DNA of 64,000 nucleotides, taken from the NCBI RefSeq assembly GCF_001718315.1, contig NZ_CP013363.1, positions 2,170,001 to 2,234,000 of the forward strand, given 5' to 3'. The position numbers and the translations under genes are program-made. Every line of letters starts with the position of its first letter. Positions within the stretch are counted from its first letter, which is position 1. Source of the DNA: Burkholderia diffusa. Its GTDB lineage: Bacteria > Pseudomonadota > Gammaproteobacteria > Burkholderiales > Burkholderiaceae. A model generated the notes under the pieces. It was not told the DNA's origin, ran no database searches, and saw only the letters and a list, made by a program, of their open reading frames with translations. Below are positions 53,200 through 62,995 of this stretch, piece by piece.

Positions 53200-53560
53200 A
53201 CAACCGAAAGTTCCAGCATTCGCCGGCAGCGCTTGCCGGCTCAATAGGTGGTGTGGCTGGTGCTCGCGCGTGAGTTGTACCGGCATCAGTCGATCAGCGA
53301 GATCGTTGATGGATTGACGCTGGCGCTACCGGCACCTGATGCGTCATTGGTCGGCGAGAGCGCCATCCCCGCGCTCGTACGGCATATTTCCGGCACTGCC
53401 TGAACACCTACGTGAACGGATCAAGCAACTTCTCAATGAAAAACGGCCCGGTCGCTTTCGCGACCGGGCCGTCAAGTCCCAACTGTTTCGCTACACCATT
53501 CTGCACTTCACCGGGAATGTTAAAACGGCATTAGGCTCCATGGCCGGCTTTCCCGCTTGA
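53200..53560 (+). pseudogene. Remnant of an IS4-type transposase
   Basis: Two blocks survive. The first reads SSIRRQRLPAQ, then a TAG stop at 53245-53247, then VVWLVLARELYRHQSISEIV and DGLTLALPAPDASLVGESAI to a TGA at 53401-53403. This is the N-terminal domain of IS4-family transposases. The second, in another frame from 53402, reads HLRERIKQLLNEKRPGRFRD and RAVKSQLFRY, the C-terminal end of the same family. The catalytic middle is deleted, so the element is dead. No terminal inverted repeats were identified. Confidence 0.75.
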
Positions 53561-53626
53561 AGCGATTCCGACGCTACATCAGTCGCCCGATGGAATCTGC
53601 GCCAGTAACACACCGGCCCCTCTCCG

Positions 53627-55138
53627 TCACACGTCGAACTTCACGCCTTGCGCCAGCGGCAGCTGACGGCTGTAGTTGATCGTGTTCGTCGCACGGCGCA
53701 TGTATGCCTTCCACGCATCCGAACCCGACTCGCGGCCGCCGCCCGTTTCCTTCTCGCCGCCGAACGCGCCGCCGATCTCCGCGCCGCTCGTGCCGATGTT
53801 CACGTTGACGATCCCGCAATCGCTGCCGGCCGCCGACATGAACTGCTCGGCCTCGCGCATGTCGTTCGTGAAGATCGCCGACGACAGGCCCTGCGGCACC
53901 GCGTTGTGCACGTCGATCGCGTCCTCGAAGTTGTCGTAGACCATCACGTAGAGAATCGGCGCGAACGTCTCGCGCTCGACCACCGCCGATTGCTTCGGCA
54001 TCCGTACGATGGCCGGACGCACGTAATACGCATCCGCGTGACCGAGATCGACGCGCTCGCCGCCCTTCACTTCGCCGCCCTGCTCGCGCGCGTCAGCCAG
54101 CGCCTTCTGCATCGCGTCGAACGACGCACGGTCGACCAGCGGGCCGACGAGCGTGCCTTCCTCGAGCGGGCTGCCGACCTTCACCGATGCGTACGCCTTC
54201 TCGATGCGCGGCAGCAGCTGGTCGACGATGCTGCGATGTACGATCAGGCGGCGCAGGGTCGTGCAACGCTGGCCTGCCGTGCCGACTGCCGCGAACGTGA
54301 CGGCGCGCACCACGAGGTCGAGGTCGGCGCTCGGCGCGACGATCATCCCGTTGTTGCCGCCAAGTTCGAGGATGCCGCGCGCGAGACGCTGGCTCAGCAC
54401 CTTCGCGACTTCCTGGCCCATCCGCACGCTACCGGTCGCGCTGACGACCGGCACCTTCTTCGACGAGGTCAGCACCTCGCCGACGTCGCGCATGCCGAGC
54501 ACGAGCTGGCTCAAGCCTTGCGGCGCGACACCCGGATGCGTCTTGTCGAATTCGCGCAGCGCCTTGGCGAGCAGCTGATGACATGCGATCGCGGTGAGCG
54601 GCGTCTTTTCCGACGGCTTCCACACGACCGAATCGCCGCACACGAACGCGAGCGCGGCATTCCACGCCCACACCGCGACCGGAAAGTTGAACGCCGAGAT
54701 CACGCCGCACACGCCGATCGGGTGCCACGTCTCCATCATCCGATGGCCCGGGCGCTCGGATGCGATGGTCAGGCCGTAAAGCTGGCGTGACAGGCCGACC
54801 GCGAAATCGCAGATGTCGATCATTTCCTGCACTTCGCCGAGCCCTTCCGACGTGATCTTGCCGGCTTCGAGCGTGACGAGGCGACCGAGCTCGGCCTTGT
54901 GCTCGCGCAGCACGTTGCCGAACACGCGCACGAGCTCGCCACGCACCGGCGCCGGCACCGTGCGCCACTTGAGGAATGCGTCGTGCGCGGCGTCGATCTT
55001 GCGCTCGGCGTCGGCGGGCGAGTCGACCGCCAGCGTCGCGAGCGTCGCGCCGTCGAGCGGCGAACGCGCGGTCAGCGCATTGCCTTTCCACTGGGCGAGA
55101 TCGATGTCGAGCGCAGCAAGAATGTCGTTGAATTGCAT
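53627..55138 (-). CDS. amaB: Alpha-aminoadipic semialdehyde (piperideine-6-carboxylate) dehydrogenase, ALDH7/antiquitin type
   Basis: A 503-residue aldehyde dehydrogenase that oxidises 2-aminoadipate 6-semialdehyde to 2-aminoadipate with NAD, in lysine and pipecolate breakdown. Family evidence is GVCGVISAFNFPVAVWAWN, KPSEKTPLTAIA, the catalytic glutamate in LELGGNNGMIVAP, the catalytic cysteine in GTAGQRCTTLRRLIVH, and GGAFGGEKETGGGRESGSDAWK near the end. The GNN after ELGG and the TAGQRCTT motif are typical of antiquitins rather than succinate-semialdehyde enzymes. GAGGAAG precedes the start at 55138. The AmaA-like oxidase and LysP-like permease next door fit the same pathway. Confidence 0.88.
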   Translation of the reverse strand: MQFNDILAALDIDLAQWKGNALTARSPLDGATLATLAVDSPADAERKIDAAHDAFLKWRTVPAPVRGELVRVFGNVLREHKAELGRLVTLEAGKITSEGLGEVQEMIDICDFAVGLSRQLYGLTIASERPGHRMMETWHPIGVCGVISAFNFPVAVWAWNAALAFVCGDSVVWKPSEKTPLTAIACHQLLAKALREFDKTHPGVAPQGLSQLVLGMRDVGEVLTSSKKVPVVSATGSVRMGQEVAKVLSQRLARGILELGGNNGMIVAPSADLDLVVRAVTFAAVGTAGQRCTTLRRLIVHRSIVDQLLPRIEKAYASVKVGSPLEEGTLVGPLVDRASFDAMQKALADAREQGGEVKGGERVDLGHADAYYVRPAIVRMPKQSAVVERETFAPILYVMVYDNFEDAIDVHNAVPQGLSSAIFTNDMREAEQFMSAAGSDCGIVNVNIGTSGAEIGGAFGGEKETGGGRESGSDAWKAYMRRATNTINYSRQLPLAQGVKFDV

Positions 55139-55771
55139 CACTTCCTCTTCAGGGACAGATTGATCGATGCGGCGGCGACGCCGCCCGCGTGATTCGATTG
55201 GAGCGCGTTCGCGCGCCCTGTGCAAGCGGATGTGCGGCTCGGGAGGGCCGGCGCGCCGCCTGGCGCATCGCGCGGCGCCGCCGCCGGAAAACCCGCCGGA
55301 CGGCACGTCCCGGCCTCGCGACGCACGATCCATGAGACACATTGTCGGTGGCCACAAGTCGGGCCGCTATTGATATTAACTCACGACTTCATTCCCAAAA
55401 CGCAACACCCCCGCAGGGCGAATCCACTTGTTTCGGCATGGGTACGGGACGTGTCCGGGGCTCGTGGCCGGGCCGCCGCGCCGGTTTCGGCAGGCAACAA
55501 GTTGATGACAAAGTTGCATTACCCAGTGCGGAAATATCGTTTGCCGCGCATGCGGTCGGCACACACAATCGGGGCGGCGTCGAGGTGCACAGCACCCGCT
55601 GCGCCGACGGCCGCCCAGCGGCGGCCGGACGACCGACGAAGGCGACACGCGTCGCGGCCCGCTGCACTGGCAGATCGGGATCAAGCCAGCGAAGCAGTGC
55701 CGCTGCCCACCCGGCGACGCGCCGCCCTTCGTCACCAAAAAACAATCCCGGAGACAGCGCCAGCCCCCGCC
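55139..55771. other. Divergent intergenic region between amaB and the permease
   Basis: About 630 bases. An AT-rich patch near 55365-55400 is the most promoter-like part, but I could not assign a clear -35/-10 pair to either gene. Open frames running through it are extensions of the permease frame and have no membrane-protein character. Confidence 0.45.
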
Positions 55772-57352
55772 ATGCATTCAGATGCCCGCCCCGACTCGCC
55801 CCGTCCGTCCGGCTCGCCGCCCGCGAAGCCGTCCCTCCACCGCGCGCTGCAGGCACGCCATCTGCGGATGATCGCCATCGGCGGCTCGATCGGCACGGGC
55901 CTGTTCGTCGCGTCCGGCGCGTCGATCTCGCAGGCCGGCCCCGGCGGCGCGATGCTCGCTTACATGCTGATCGGCCTGATGGTGTACTTCCTGATGACGA
56001 GCCTCGGCGAAATGGCCGCGTTCATGCCCGTGTCCGGCTCGTTCGCGACCTACGGCGCGAAATTCGTCGACGAGGGCTTTGGCTTCGCGCTCGGCTGGAA
56101 CTACTGGTACAGCTGGGCCGTGACGCTCGCGGTCGAGCTCGTCGCCGCCCAGCTCGTGATGCACTACTGGTTTCCGCATGTGCCAGGCGTCTGGTGGAGC
56201 GCGATCTTCCTCACGCTGATCTTCGCGCTCAACGCGCTGTCGGTGCGCGGTTTCGGCGAAGCCGAATACTGGTTCGCGCTGATCAAGGTGCTGACGGTGC
56301 TCGCGTTCGTCGGCGTCGGCCTGCTGATGATCTTCGGCATCATGCAGGGCGGCCCGAGCGCGGGCTGGGGCAACTTCACCATCGGCGACGCGCCCTTCGT
56401 GGGCGGTTGGGCAACGATGCTCGGCGTCGCGATGATTGCGGGCTTCTCGTTCCAGGGCACCGAAATGATCGGCGTCGCGGCCGGCGAATCGGAGAACCCG
56501 CGCACGACGATTCCGCGCGCGGTCAGCCAGATCTTCTGGCGCATCCTGCTGTTCTACGTGTTCGCGATCTTCGTGATCGGCGTGCTGATTCCGTACACCG
56601 ACCCGAGCTTGCTGAAGAGCGACGTGACCGACATCGGCGTGAGCCCGTTTACGCTCGTGTTCCGCCATGCGGGCCTCGCGTTCGCGGCCGGCGTGATGAA
56701 TGCGGTGATCCTGACGGCCGTGCTGTCGGCCGGCAATTCGGGCATGTATGCGTCGACCCGGATGCTCTACAACCTCGCGGTCGAAGGCCGCGCGCCGAAG
56801 CTGTTCGCGAAGCTGTCGGCCGGCGGCGTGCCGCGCAACGCGCTGCACGCGACGACCGCCGTCGGCGCGCTGTGCTTCCTCACATCGCTGTACGGCGACA
56901 AGACCGTCTACCTGTGGCTGCTGAACACGTCGGGCATGGCCGGCTTCATCACCTGGCTCGGCATCGCGGTCAGCCACTACCGGTTTCGCAAGGGCTTCCT
57001 CAAACAGGGCTATCGGCTCGACCAGTTGCCGTACCGGTCGAAGTGGTTCCCGTTCGGCCCGCTGTTCGCATTCGGGCTGTGCGCGATCGTCGCGCTCGGC
57101 CAGGACTACCAGGCGTTCCTCGCCGACAAGATCGACTGGGCCGGCATCGCCGCGACCTACATCGGCCTGCCGTTCTTCCTCGCGATCTGGCTCGGCTACG
57201 CGCTGGTGCGCAAATGCCGCCTCGTCCGCTACGAGGACATGGAGATCGCGCCGTGGATCGAGCGCAACGCGACGGCCGAAGCGACGGTCAAGGCCGATGC
57301 CGGCTATCCGACCTACGTCGCCGCCCCGGCCAACCCGACGCCGGGCGCCTGA
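55772..57352 (+). CDS. Amino-acid permease, LysP-like (APC family)
   Basis: A 526-residue inner-membrane permease with about 12 membrane segments. After a Pro/Ser-rich N-terminus comes LHRALQARHLRMIAIGGSIG with TGLFVASGASISQAGPGG, the amino-acid permease signature that holds the substrate loop. Later YWFALIKVLTVLAFVGVG, GFSFQGTEMIGVAAGESENP and AGNSGMYASTRMLYNLAVEG are strong family matches. The GFSFQGTE variant is what I associate with lysine-specific permeases. It lies between amaB and amaA genes, supporting uptake of lysine or pipecolate. The ATG at 55772 lacks a good ribosome-binding site and was chosen for family length. Confidence 0.85.
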   Translation: MHSDARPDSPRPSGSPPAKPSLHRALQARHLRMIAIGGSIGTGLFVASGASISQAGPGGAMLAYMLIGLMVYFLMTSLGEMAAFMPVSGSFATYGAKFVDEGFGFALGWNYWYSWAVTLAVELVAAQLVMHYWFPHVPGVWWSAIFLTLIFALNALSVRGFGEAEYWFALIKVLTVLAFVGVGLLMIFGIMQGGPSAGWGNFTIGDAPFVGGWATMLGVAMIAGFSFQGTEMIGVAAGESENPRTTIPRAVSQIFWRILLFYVFAIFVIGVLIPYTDPSLLKSDVTDIGVSPFTLVFRHAGLAFAAGVMNAVILTAVLSAGNSGMYASTRMLYNLAVEGRAPKLFAKLSAGGVPRNALHATTAVGALCFLTSLYGDKTVYLWLLNTSGMAGFITWLGIAVSHYRFRKGFLKQGYRLDQLPYRSKWFPFGPLFAFGLCAIVALGQDYQAFLADKIDWAGIAATYIGLPFFLAIWLGYALVRKCRLVRYEDMEIAPWIERNATAEATVKADAGYPTYVAAPANPTPGA

Positions 57353-57487
57353 TGGCCGGTCGCGCAACGGCCGCCGCCCGACCGCCGCGGCCGTTGCGCT
57401 GAAAACCCCATTCGACGCGGCGCGCGCGTTCAGGCAAGATCGACGCGCGCCGTCCGTTTTTCCGTCGTTACGAGTCACCGAGAACGC

Positions 57488-58756
57488 ATGCAGAACTTCT
57501 ACGAAGCCACCGTTACCCGCCAGCCCTATCCGCAACTGACCGGCACGATCGACACGCAGGTCTGCATCGTGGGCGGCGGCCTCGCCGGCCTGTGCACGGC
57601 GCTCGGCCTCGTCGAGCGCGGCGTGCGGGATGTCGTCGTGCTCGACGGCGAGCGGGTCGGCTTCGGCGCATCGGGCCGCAACGGCGGCTTCGTGTTTGGC
57701 GGCTACAGCCTCGACAACGCGGACCTGTTGCGCACGCTCGGCCGCGACGAGGGCCGCCGCCTGTACCGGCTCACCGTCGATGCGGTCGACCTGATCCGCG
57801 CGCGGATCGCCCGCTACGGAATCGACTGCGACATCGTCGACGAAGGCGTGATGCTCGCGAACTGGTTCGACGATCCGTCGCGGCTCGACGGCGTGCGCAC
57901 GCTGATGAAGCAGGAATTCAACGTCGACTGGGAACCGGTTGCCACCGACGCGCTGCGTGCGCGGCTGAGGACGCAGCGCTATTACGGCGGCCTGTTCGAA
58001 CCGAACGCGTTCCACTTCCATCCGCTCAAGTACGTGCTCGGCGTCGCGGCGGCCGCCTCGCGCGGCGGCGCGCGCGTGTATGAACGCTCGGCCGCGCTCG
58101 GCATCGCGCGCGAAGGCGCCGGCTACGTCGTGCGCACGGCGCAGGGCGTAGTGCGTGCGAAGGACGTCGTGTTCGCCGGCGGCGGCTATGCGCGCGGCGT
58201 GTCGCCGCGCATCGAGCGCGCGGTGCTGCCGATCGCGACCTACGTGATCGCGACCGAACCGCTCGGCGCGCGCCTGCCGGACGCGATCGACGCGCCATAT
58301 GCGATCTACGACACACGTTTCGCATTCGACTACTACCGTCCGCTGAAGGACACACGGATTCTGTGGGGCGGCCGGATCTCCGTGCTCGACCGCGGCCCCG
58401 ATGCGATCGCGCGGCTGCTGCGACGCGACCTGCTGCGCGTGTATCCGCAGCTCGACGGCGTGAAGGTCGAATACGCGTGGGGCGGGCTGATGAGCTACGC
58501 GCGACACAAGATGCCGCAGATCGGCCGCGACGCGGACGGCGTGTGGCACGCGATCGCATTCGGCGGCCACGGGATGGCGCCGACCACCGTCGCCGGCGAA
58601 GCGCTCGCCGCCGCGCTGGCCGGGGAGCGGCCCGTTCCGGAAGGCTTCGCCGCGTTCGGGCTCACGCGCACGTTCGGGCTCGCGGGGCTAGCCGCCGCGC
58701 AACTCACGTACACCGCGTACCAGGCCCGCGACGCGCTTGCGTCGTGCCGGCACTGA
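57488..58756 (+). CDS. amaA: FAD-dependent amine oxidoreductase, probable L-pipecolate oxidase
   Basis: A 422-residue DAO-family flavoenzyme. The N-terminal dinucleotide fold is VCIVGGGLAGLCTALGLVER, followed by DGERVGFGASGRNGGFVFGG, a motif typical of the pipecolate/puuB branch. The C-terminal part has WGGRISVLDRG, YAWGGLMSYARHKMPQIGRD and HAIAFGGHGMAPTTVAGE. It probably oxidises L-pipecolate to piperideine-6-carboxylate, which the amaB product then handles. The putrescine oxidase PuuB is a related alternative, but the antiquitin-type dehydrogenase next door favours pipecolate. It is 135 bases downstream of the permease gene. Confidence 0.78.
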   Translation: MQNFYEATVTRQPYPQLTGTIDTQVCIVGGGLAGLCTALGLVERGVRDVVVLDGERVGFGASGRNGGFVFGGYSLDNADLLRTLGRDEGRRLYRLTVDAVDLIRARIARYGIDCDIVDEGVMLANWFDDPSRLDGVRTLMKQEFNVDWEPVATDALRARLRTQRYYGGLFEPNAFHFHPLKYVLGVAAAASRGGARVYERSAALGIAREGAGYVVRTAQGVVRAKDVVFAGGGYARGVSPRIERAVLPIATYVIATEPLGARLPDAIDAPYAIYDTRFAFDYYRPLKDTRILWGGRISVLDRGPDAIARLLRRDLLRVYPQLDGVKVEYAWGGLMSYARHKMPQIGRDADGVWHAIAFGGHGMAPTTVAGEALAAALAGERPVPEGFAAFGLTRTFGLAGLAAAQLTYTAYQARDALASCRH

Positions 58757-58871
58757 GCGGCGGCGGCAGCCGAAACCGCACGGCCGATTAGAGCGAAAGG
58801 TCGGCCGGGCGGGCATTTCCCGCATGCTAGAATGATTTTTTCATGCCGCCGCGAACCCACAACAAAGTCAC

Positions 58872-59546
58872 ATGAAAGCTGGAAGCAAGGCCGCCACGTC
58901 CGAAAGCCGAGCGCTTGCGACCGATGCGCGGCGCAAATACGATCCCGAGCAAACCAAGCGCAACATCCTCGACGTCGCCACGCAGGAGTTTTCCGCGATG
59001 GGCCTCGCCGGTGCGCGCGTCGACGCGATCGCCGAGCGCACGAACACGACGAAGCGGATGCTCTACTACTACTTCGAAAGCAAGGAAGGGCTGTACGAGG
59101 CCGTGCTGGAGAAGGTGTACGGCGACATCCGCGCGCTCGAGCAGGAACTGCACGTCGGCGACATGGAGCCGCGCGAAGGCATGCGCCGGCTGGTCGAATT
59201 CACGTTCGACTATCACGACAAGCACCGCGACTTCGTCCGCCTCGTATCGATCGAGAACATCCACGGCGCGAAGTATCTCGAACAGCTGAAGTCGTTCAAG
59301 AACCGCAACGTCAGCATCATCAAGACGCTCGAGGAACTGCTCGAGCGCGGCGCGGCGAGCGGCGCCTTCCGCAAGGACATCGACGCGTTCGACCTGCATC
59401 TGCTGATCAGTTCGTTCTGCTTCCACCGCGTGTCGAACCGCTATACGTTCGGTGCGGCGTTCGGCCGCGACCCGTCAGCGCCGCGGCTGCGCGCACGGCA
59501 TCGCGAGACGATCACCGATTCCGTGCTGCGTTACGTCGCCGCGTAG
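58872..59546 (+). CDS. TetR family regulator
   Basis: A 224-residue regulator. The TetR helix-turn-helix is EQTKRNILDVATQEFSAMGL, then ARVDAIAERTNTTKRMLYYY and FESKEGLYEAVL. The C-terminal domain has FVRLVSIENIHGAKYLEQLK, resembling TetR_C regulators of catabolic genes. It follows the amaA gene on the same strand, so it may control the pipecolate genes, but no matching operator could be shown. The basic N-terminal tail is longer than usual. Confidence 0.85.
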   Translation: MKAGSKAATSESRALATDARRKYDPEQTKRNILDVATQEFSAMGLAGARVDAIAERTNTTKRMLYYYFESKEGLYEAVLEKVYGDIRALEQELHVGDMEPREGMRRLVEFTFDYHDKHRDFVRLVSIENIHGAKYLEQLKSFKNRNVSIIKTLEELLERGAASGAFRKDIDAFDLHLLISSFCFHRVSNRYTFGAAFGRDPSAPRLRARHRETITDSVLRYVAA

Positions 59547-59670
59547 GCTCACCGCACGATTCCGTCCGAAGGCCGGCGGGCGAGCATTCCACTCGCCATC
59601 CGGCACATCCCCCGAACTTCGCCGCACCGCCTGCAACCGGCATGAGCCGGACGCACGCGGCGCGCATGGT

Positions 59671-61497
59671 TCATGCCACCTCGCGCCGCGCGTGCATCGC
59701 GGGCGCATCCGTCGGCACGGCCGACGCCAGCGCGATCCGCGCCTTCTCTTCCGGGCTGCCCGGCACGTAATACTTCTTCGCCCAGCTCGAATCCGGTGCG
59801 AGCGCGAGCTGCCGCTGCGCACTGGCCCCTTGCCGTTTCGTCTCGATCGACAGCGCCCGCGCGCGGTAGTGCTCGTAGAGCCGCAGGAATTCCGCGAGAT
59901 AGATCGCCGCGATCCGCGTGTCGCGAATCTCCAGCAGGTTCTCGTCGTTGTACTGCTCGGAATTGCGACTCATGTTCGCCGAGCCTGTATAGACGATCGG
60001 GTCCGCGCCTTCCGCATCGATCACGATGAACTTGTGGTGGATCACGACCGGCGGATAGGCCGGCGCCGGCTCGCCCGGGAAGAGGCGCAGCTCCGGCTCG
60101 AAACCCTTCGGCACGGTCGCCGGCGAAAAATACGCGGCATCGATCACGTCGCGCCGATCGCGCTGGCGATGGTAAAGCTCGAGGTTCGCAAGCGTCGCCG
60201 CATCGAGCGATTGCCCGTCGTGCTGCGCGGCATCGGCCTTCGTCGCGCTGCCGACGTTGATGCGGTTCACCAGGCCGAACATCATCAGGCCGCGGTCGCC
60301 GGCTGCAAAGCATGCGTCGCGCAGCGCGGCGTCGGTCGGCATGAACAGGCAGAACGACACCGAATGCTTCGCGGCCGCGATGGCGGCGACGATCGTATCG
60401 ATCTCGGTGCGCTGCCCCGCCGGCTCCGGCGAAAACGCGACACGCACCTGCGCGCTGCCGATCGTCATCGGCGCCGACCAGCCCGCCGACAACTTCGCCG
60501 TCTCCGCAATCGGCGGATTCGCGGCCAGCGCGTGCGCCCGCGCGTTGTACAGCGCCGCGAGCGCCGGCGAATCGAACGCGTGCAGCACGTTCGCCTGCTC
60601 CGTCAGCCCTTCGGTCGTGAAGTTGGCGGAACCGGTCAGCACGCGCGCCGGCGCCACCGCGGTCGCCGCATTCGCCGGTGCATCGGTCACGATGAACTTG
60701 TCGTGCATGATGTGCGTCCGGTCGCGCGGCGCGAGCGTCGCGAGGCCCTGCAGCGCATCGACGGCCGGCTGGTTCGGCGACGGCAGCGGCGGCTTGCCCT
60801 TGCGCGCGGTCGCGTGCGCATCGTAGACGATCGCGAGCGACGCTTCGCCGTGCTGACGCCCGAACGCCTCGAATGCGGGCAGCGCCCACAGCGTGTCCGT
60901 CAGGTGATAGACGGCCGACACCGCGCGCGATGCGGGGTCGAGCATCGTCGCGAACACCTGTTCCATGTCGTTCGCGAGCCACGTGCGCAGCTTCAGCGCC
61001 TGGTCCGCACTCGGCGCCGCATTCGGTGCGAGACCCAGTGCCGCAACCTGCTTCGCGAATGCCTGCGAGCTGACGACCGCACGGTTGAACCACGTGCCGA
61101 CACCGTCCACGACGTGCGCGGGCAGCACGACCTCGCACACGCCGGCTTCCGCGTCGAGCACCTGCAGGTTCTCCGGCGTGCCGACGACCGGATAGACGTC
61201 ATAGCGGAACGACGCATCGCGATCCTGCGGATCGATGCGCGCGTCCCACCACATGAATTTCTGGATCGGCGCCTGATCGGTCGGCGCGTCGCCCTGCGTG
61301 TCGGCGGCCGGGCCGTCGAACGTGAGCCGGTTCGGCAGCCAGCTGTTCGGCGCCCGCGTCTTGCCGTCGGCCGACCAGAAACCCGGCGTGCGCCGGATCG
61401 CGAAGCCGAGGAAGTCCGTGCGCGACGCCGCATCGGGCCAGTCGAAGGCCAGCAGGACCAGGGTCGGAGAAAGATAGCTGCGTACGCTGACGGTCAT
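59671..61497 (-). CDS. Phospholipase D-like protein with two HKD motifs
   Basis: A 608-residue protein of the phospholipase D superfamily. Motif 1 is HIMHDKFIVTD (His265, Lys267) followed by VLTGSANFTTEG. Motif 2 is VIHHKFIVIDAEG (His487, Lys489) followed by VYTGSANMSRNSEQYNDEN. Two complete motifs make one active site for phosphodiester transfer, on lipid or nucleic acid. There is no signal peptide; the N-terminal 200 residues (SYLSPTLVLLAFDWPDA) form an unrecognised domain. AGGAG precedes the ATG. Roles as a lipase effector or nuclease are possible, and nothing adjacent decides between them. Confidence 0.82.
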   Translation of the reverse strand: MTVSVRSYLSPTLVLLAFDWPDAASRTDFLGFAIRRTPGFWSADGKTRAPNSWLPNRLTFDGPAADTQGDAPTDQAPIQKFMWWDARIDPQDRDASFRYDVYPVVGTPENLQVLDAEAGVCEVVLPAHVVDGVGTWFNRAVVSSQAFAKQVAALGLAPNAAPSADQALKLRTWLANDMEQVFATMLDPASRAVSAVYHLTDTLWALPAFEAFGRQHGEASLAIVYDAHATARKGKPPLPSPNQPAVDALQGLATLAPRDRTHIMHDKFIVTDAPANAATAVAPARVLTGSANFTTEGLTEQANVLHAFDSPALAALYNARAHALAANPPIAETAKLSAGWSAPMTIGSAQVRVAFSPEPAGQRTEIDTIVAAIAAAKHSVSFCLFMPTDAALRDACFAAGDRGLMMFGLVNRINVGSATKADAAQHDGQSLDAATLANLELYHRQRDRRDVIDAAYFSPATVPKGFEPELRLFPGEPAPAYPPVVIHHKFIVIDAEGADPIVYTGSANMSRNSEQYNDENLLEIRDTRIAAIYLAEFLRLYEHYRARALSIETKRQGASAQRQLALAPDSSWAKKYYVPGSPEEKARIALASAVPTDAPAMHARREVA

Positions 61498-61601
61498 TCG
61501 TTGCTCCTGCCGGACGAGCCGGTCGAGATGAATGGGTCAGTGTTGACGGCGGTTCTTCCCGCGCGATGACGGTTCGATGAACCTTGTATGTCGGACCCGC
61601 G

Positions 61602-62360
61602 TCAGTCGCACACGAGCAGCTCGATGCCGCGTGCGGTCAGCGCGCGGCGCACGGCCTTGTCCGGCGCGCGCTCGGTCACGAGGTAGCGCGCGGCCGACGT
61701 GCCGTTGATCCGCACCGGCGTCACGCGGCCGAACTTCGAATGATCGGCGACGATGATCGCCGTGCCGGCCGCCGCGATCATCCGGCTGCGCACTTCGGCG
61801 GCGAGCCGCGAGTAGTCGGTGCAGTCGCCGTCGGCCGTGATGCCGCCCGCGCCGACGAACGCGAAATCGACATGGTATTGCGCGAGCTGCTGGATCGTAT
61901 CGAGCCCGAACGTCGCATCCTCGTCGTCGGACAGTTCGCCGCCGAGCAACGTCACGCGATTGCCGTTGCGCCGCGCGAGCACGAACGCCGTGCGCCAGTC
62001 GTTCGTGTAGATCGACAGCCGGTGGCGATCGGCCAGCGCGAGCGCGACCGCATGCGGCGTGCTGCCCGAATCGATCAGCACCGACGCGTCGTCCGGCACG
62101 AATTCGGCCGCGCGCCGCCCGATCGTGCGTTTCGCTTCGGCGTTCGCCGCTTCGCGCTCGGACAGGCTCGGCTCGCGGCGGTCCGCCGCCAGCGCGCCGC
62201 CATGCGTCATCACGAGCAGGCCGCGCGCCGCGAGCGCGTTCAGGTCGCGCCGGACCGTCTCGCGCGACACGTCGAGCGAGCGCACGAGTTCGGCAACCGA
62301 CAGCGCACCCGATCTTCCGAGCTCCGACAGAATGTATTGATGACGTTGTTCCGCCAGCAT
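61602..62360 (-). CDS. DeoR family transcriptional regulator
   Basis: A 252-residue regulator. The N-terminal helix-turn-helix is AEQRHQYILSELGRSGALSV, then LVRSLDVSRETVRRDLNALA and ARGLLVMTHGGALAADR, a textbook DeoR start. The sugar-phosphate-binding domain has IDSGSTPHAVALALADRH, LLGGELSDDEDATFG, AFVGAGGITADGDCTDYS and IIVADHSKFGR. It probably represses sugar-use genes and responds to a phosphorylated sugar. The targets are not obvious here. The start at 62360 gives the standard length; ATG 62402 is an alternative. Confidence 0.88.
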   Translation of the reverse strand: MLAEQRHQYILSELGRSGALSVAELVRSLDVSRETVRRDLNALAARGLLVMTHGGALAADRREPSLSEREAANAEAKRTIGRRAAEFVPDDASVLIDSGSTPHAVALALADRHRLSIYTNDWRTAFVLARRNGNRVTLLGGELSDDEDATFGLDTIQQLAQYHVDFAFVGAGGITADGDCTDYSRLAAEVRSRMIAAAGTAIIVADHSKFGRVTPVRINGTSAARYLVTERAPDKAVRRALTARGIELLVCD

Positions 62361-62566
62361 CGCAATGCGCCCGAGGCGACTGGTAATGGGTAAGCCGACC
62401 ATTGTATTACGGCCGTTTGACCGCCATTTGACGGCGGCGCGGCGGGCGGCCATCGCGTTTCACGGAAACGAAATTCTGTATTGCCCGATGCGCGCGAATC
62501 GGTGCGGCAAGCGGTTGCTACACTCTGCGTTTCGCCGAACGACAGACCATCAGGGGGGCTTGCGCA

Positions 62567-62752
62567 ATGTATCGCAAAGGCAGTGTGCTCGAAATCCAGT
62601 TTTCGCCGGGACGACTCAACGACGCAGCGGGCGATCCGTACTGGATCGACCTGACGCTCGATGAGGCGCGCCGGCTGTACGAACAGCTCGCCGCGCGCTT
62701 CGCGACCGACGCGCGCGCGAACCAGCCGCTCGACACGTTCTCGCTCGATTGA
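62567..62752 (+). CDS. Small hypothetical protein, 61 residues
   Basis: A short acidic protein with good codon use and GGGGGG upstream of the ATG. The sequence has VLEIQFSPGRLNDAAGDPYW, then LTLDEARRLYEQLAARFATD, suggesting a beta strand followed by a helix. I do not recognise a family. It is divergent from the DeoR gene and may be conserved in related species. A cytoplasmic location is likely because there is no signal or membrane segment. Confidence 0.6.
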   Translation: MYRKGSVLEIQFSPGRLNDAAGDPYWIDLTLDEARRLYEQLAARFATDARANQPLDTFSLD

Positions 62753-62995
62753 CCCCCTTCCTTTCCGCGCGCCACGGCGCGTTTTCATGCCGCAGCATCT
62801 TCACCTGGCCGGCCGGTAGGCGAACGCCGCCGGGCTTGTAGCGCGTCACGGCCACGGCCAACGCGCATCCCGTGGCAACTGTATGCGGCGCGCACGCGCC
62901 ACGAGCGAGTGCAGAATCCGACAAGACGGCGGCGCCGCTTCGCCCGATACTGGCCAACTTCCCGATTCGTCCGGCCGTATCGCGGTCCGCCACGC

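Noticed and set aside
52911..53219. Minus-strand frame of about 100 codons between the type I operon and the transposase remnant
   Set aside because: It has mixed composition, no motif and no ribosome-binding site, and it overlaps the start of the remnant on the other strand.
53444..53471. Perfect 12-bp hairpin that could be a terminator
   Set aside because: It has no T-run and lies inside the transposase remnant, where the codons read RPGRFRDRAV. It is more likely a by-product of coding sequence.
55778..58570. Open frame of 930 codons on the minus strand opposite the permease and oxidase
   Set aside because: It is a shadow of two genes with clear family signatures and has no domain of its own.
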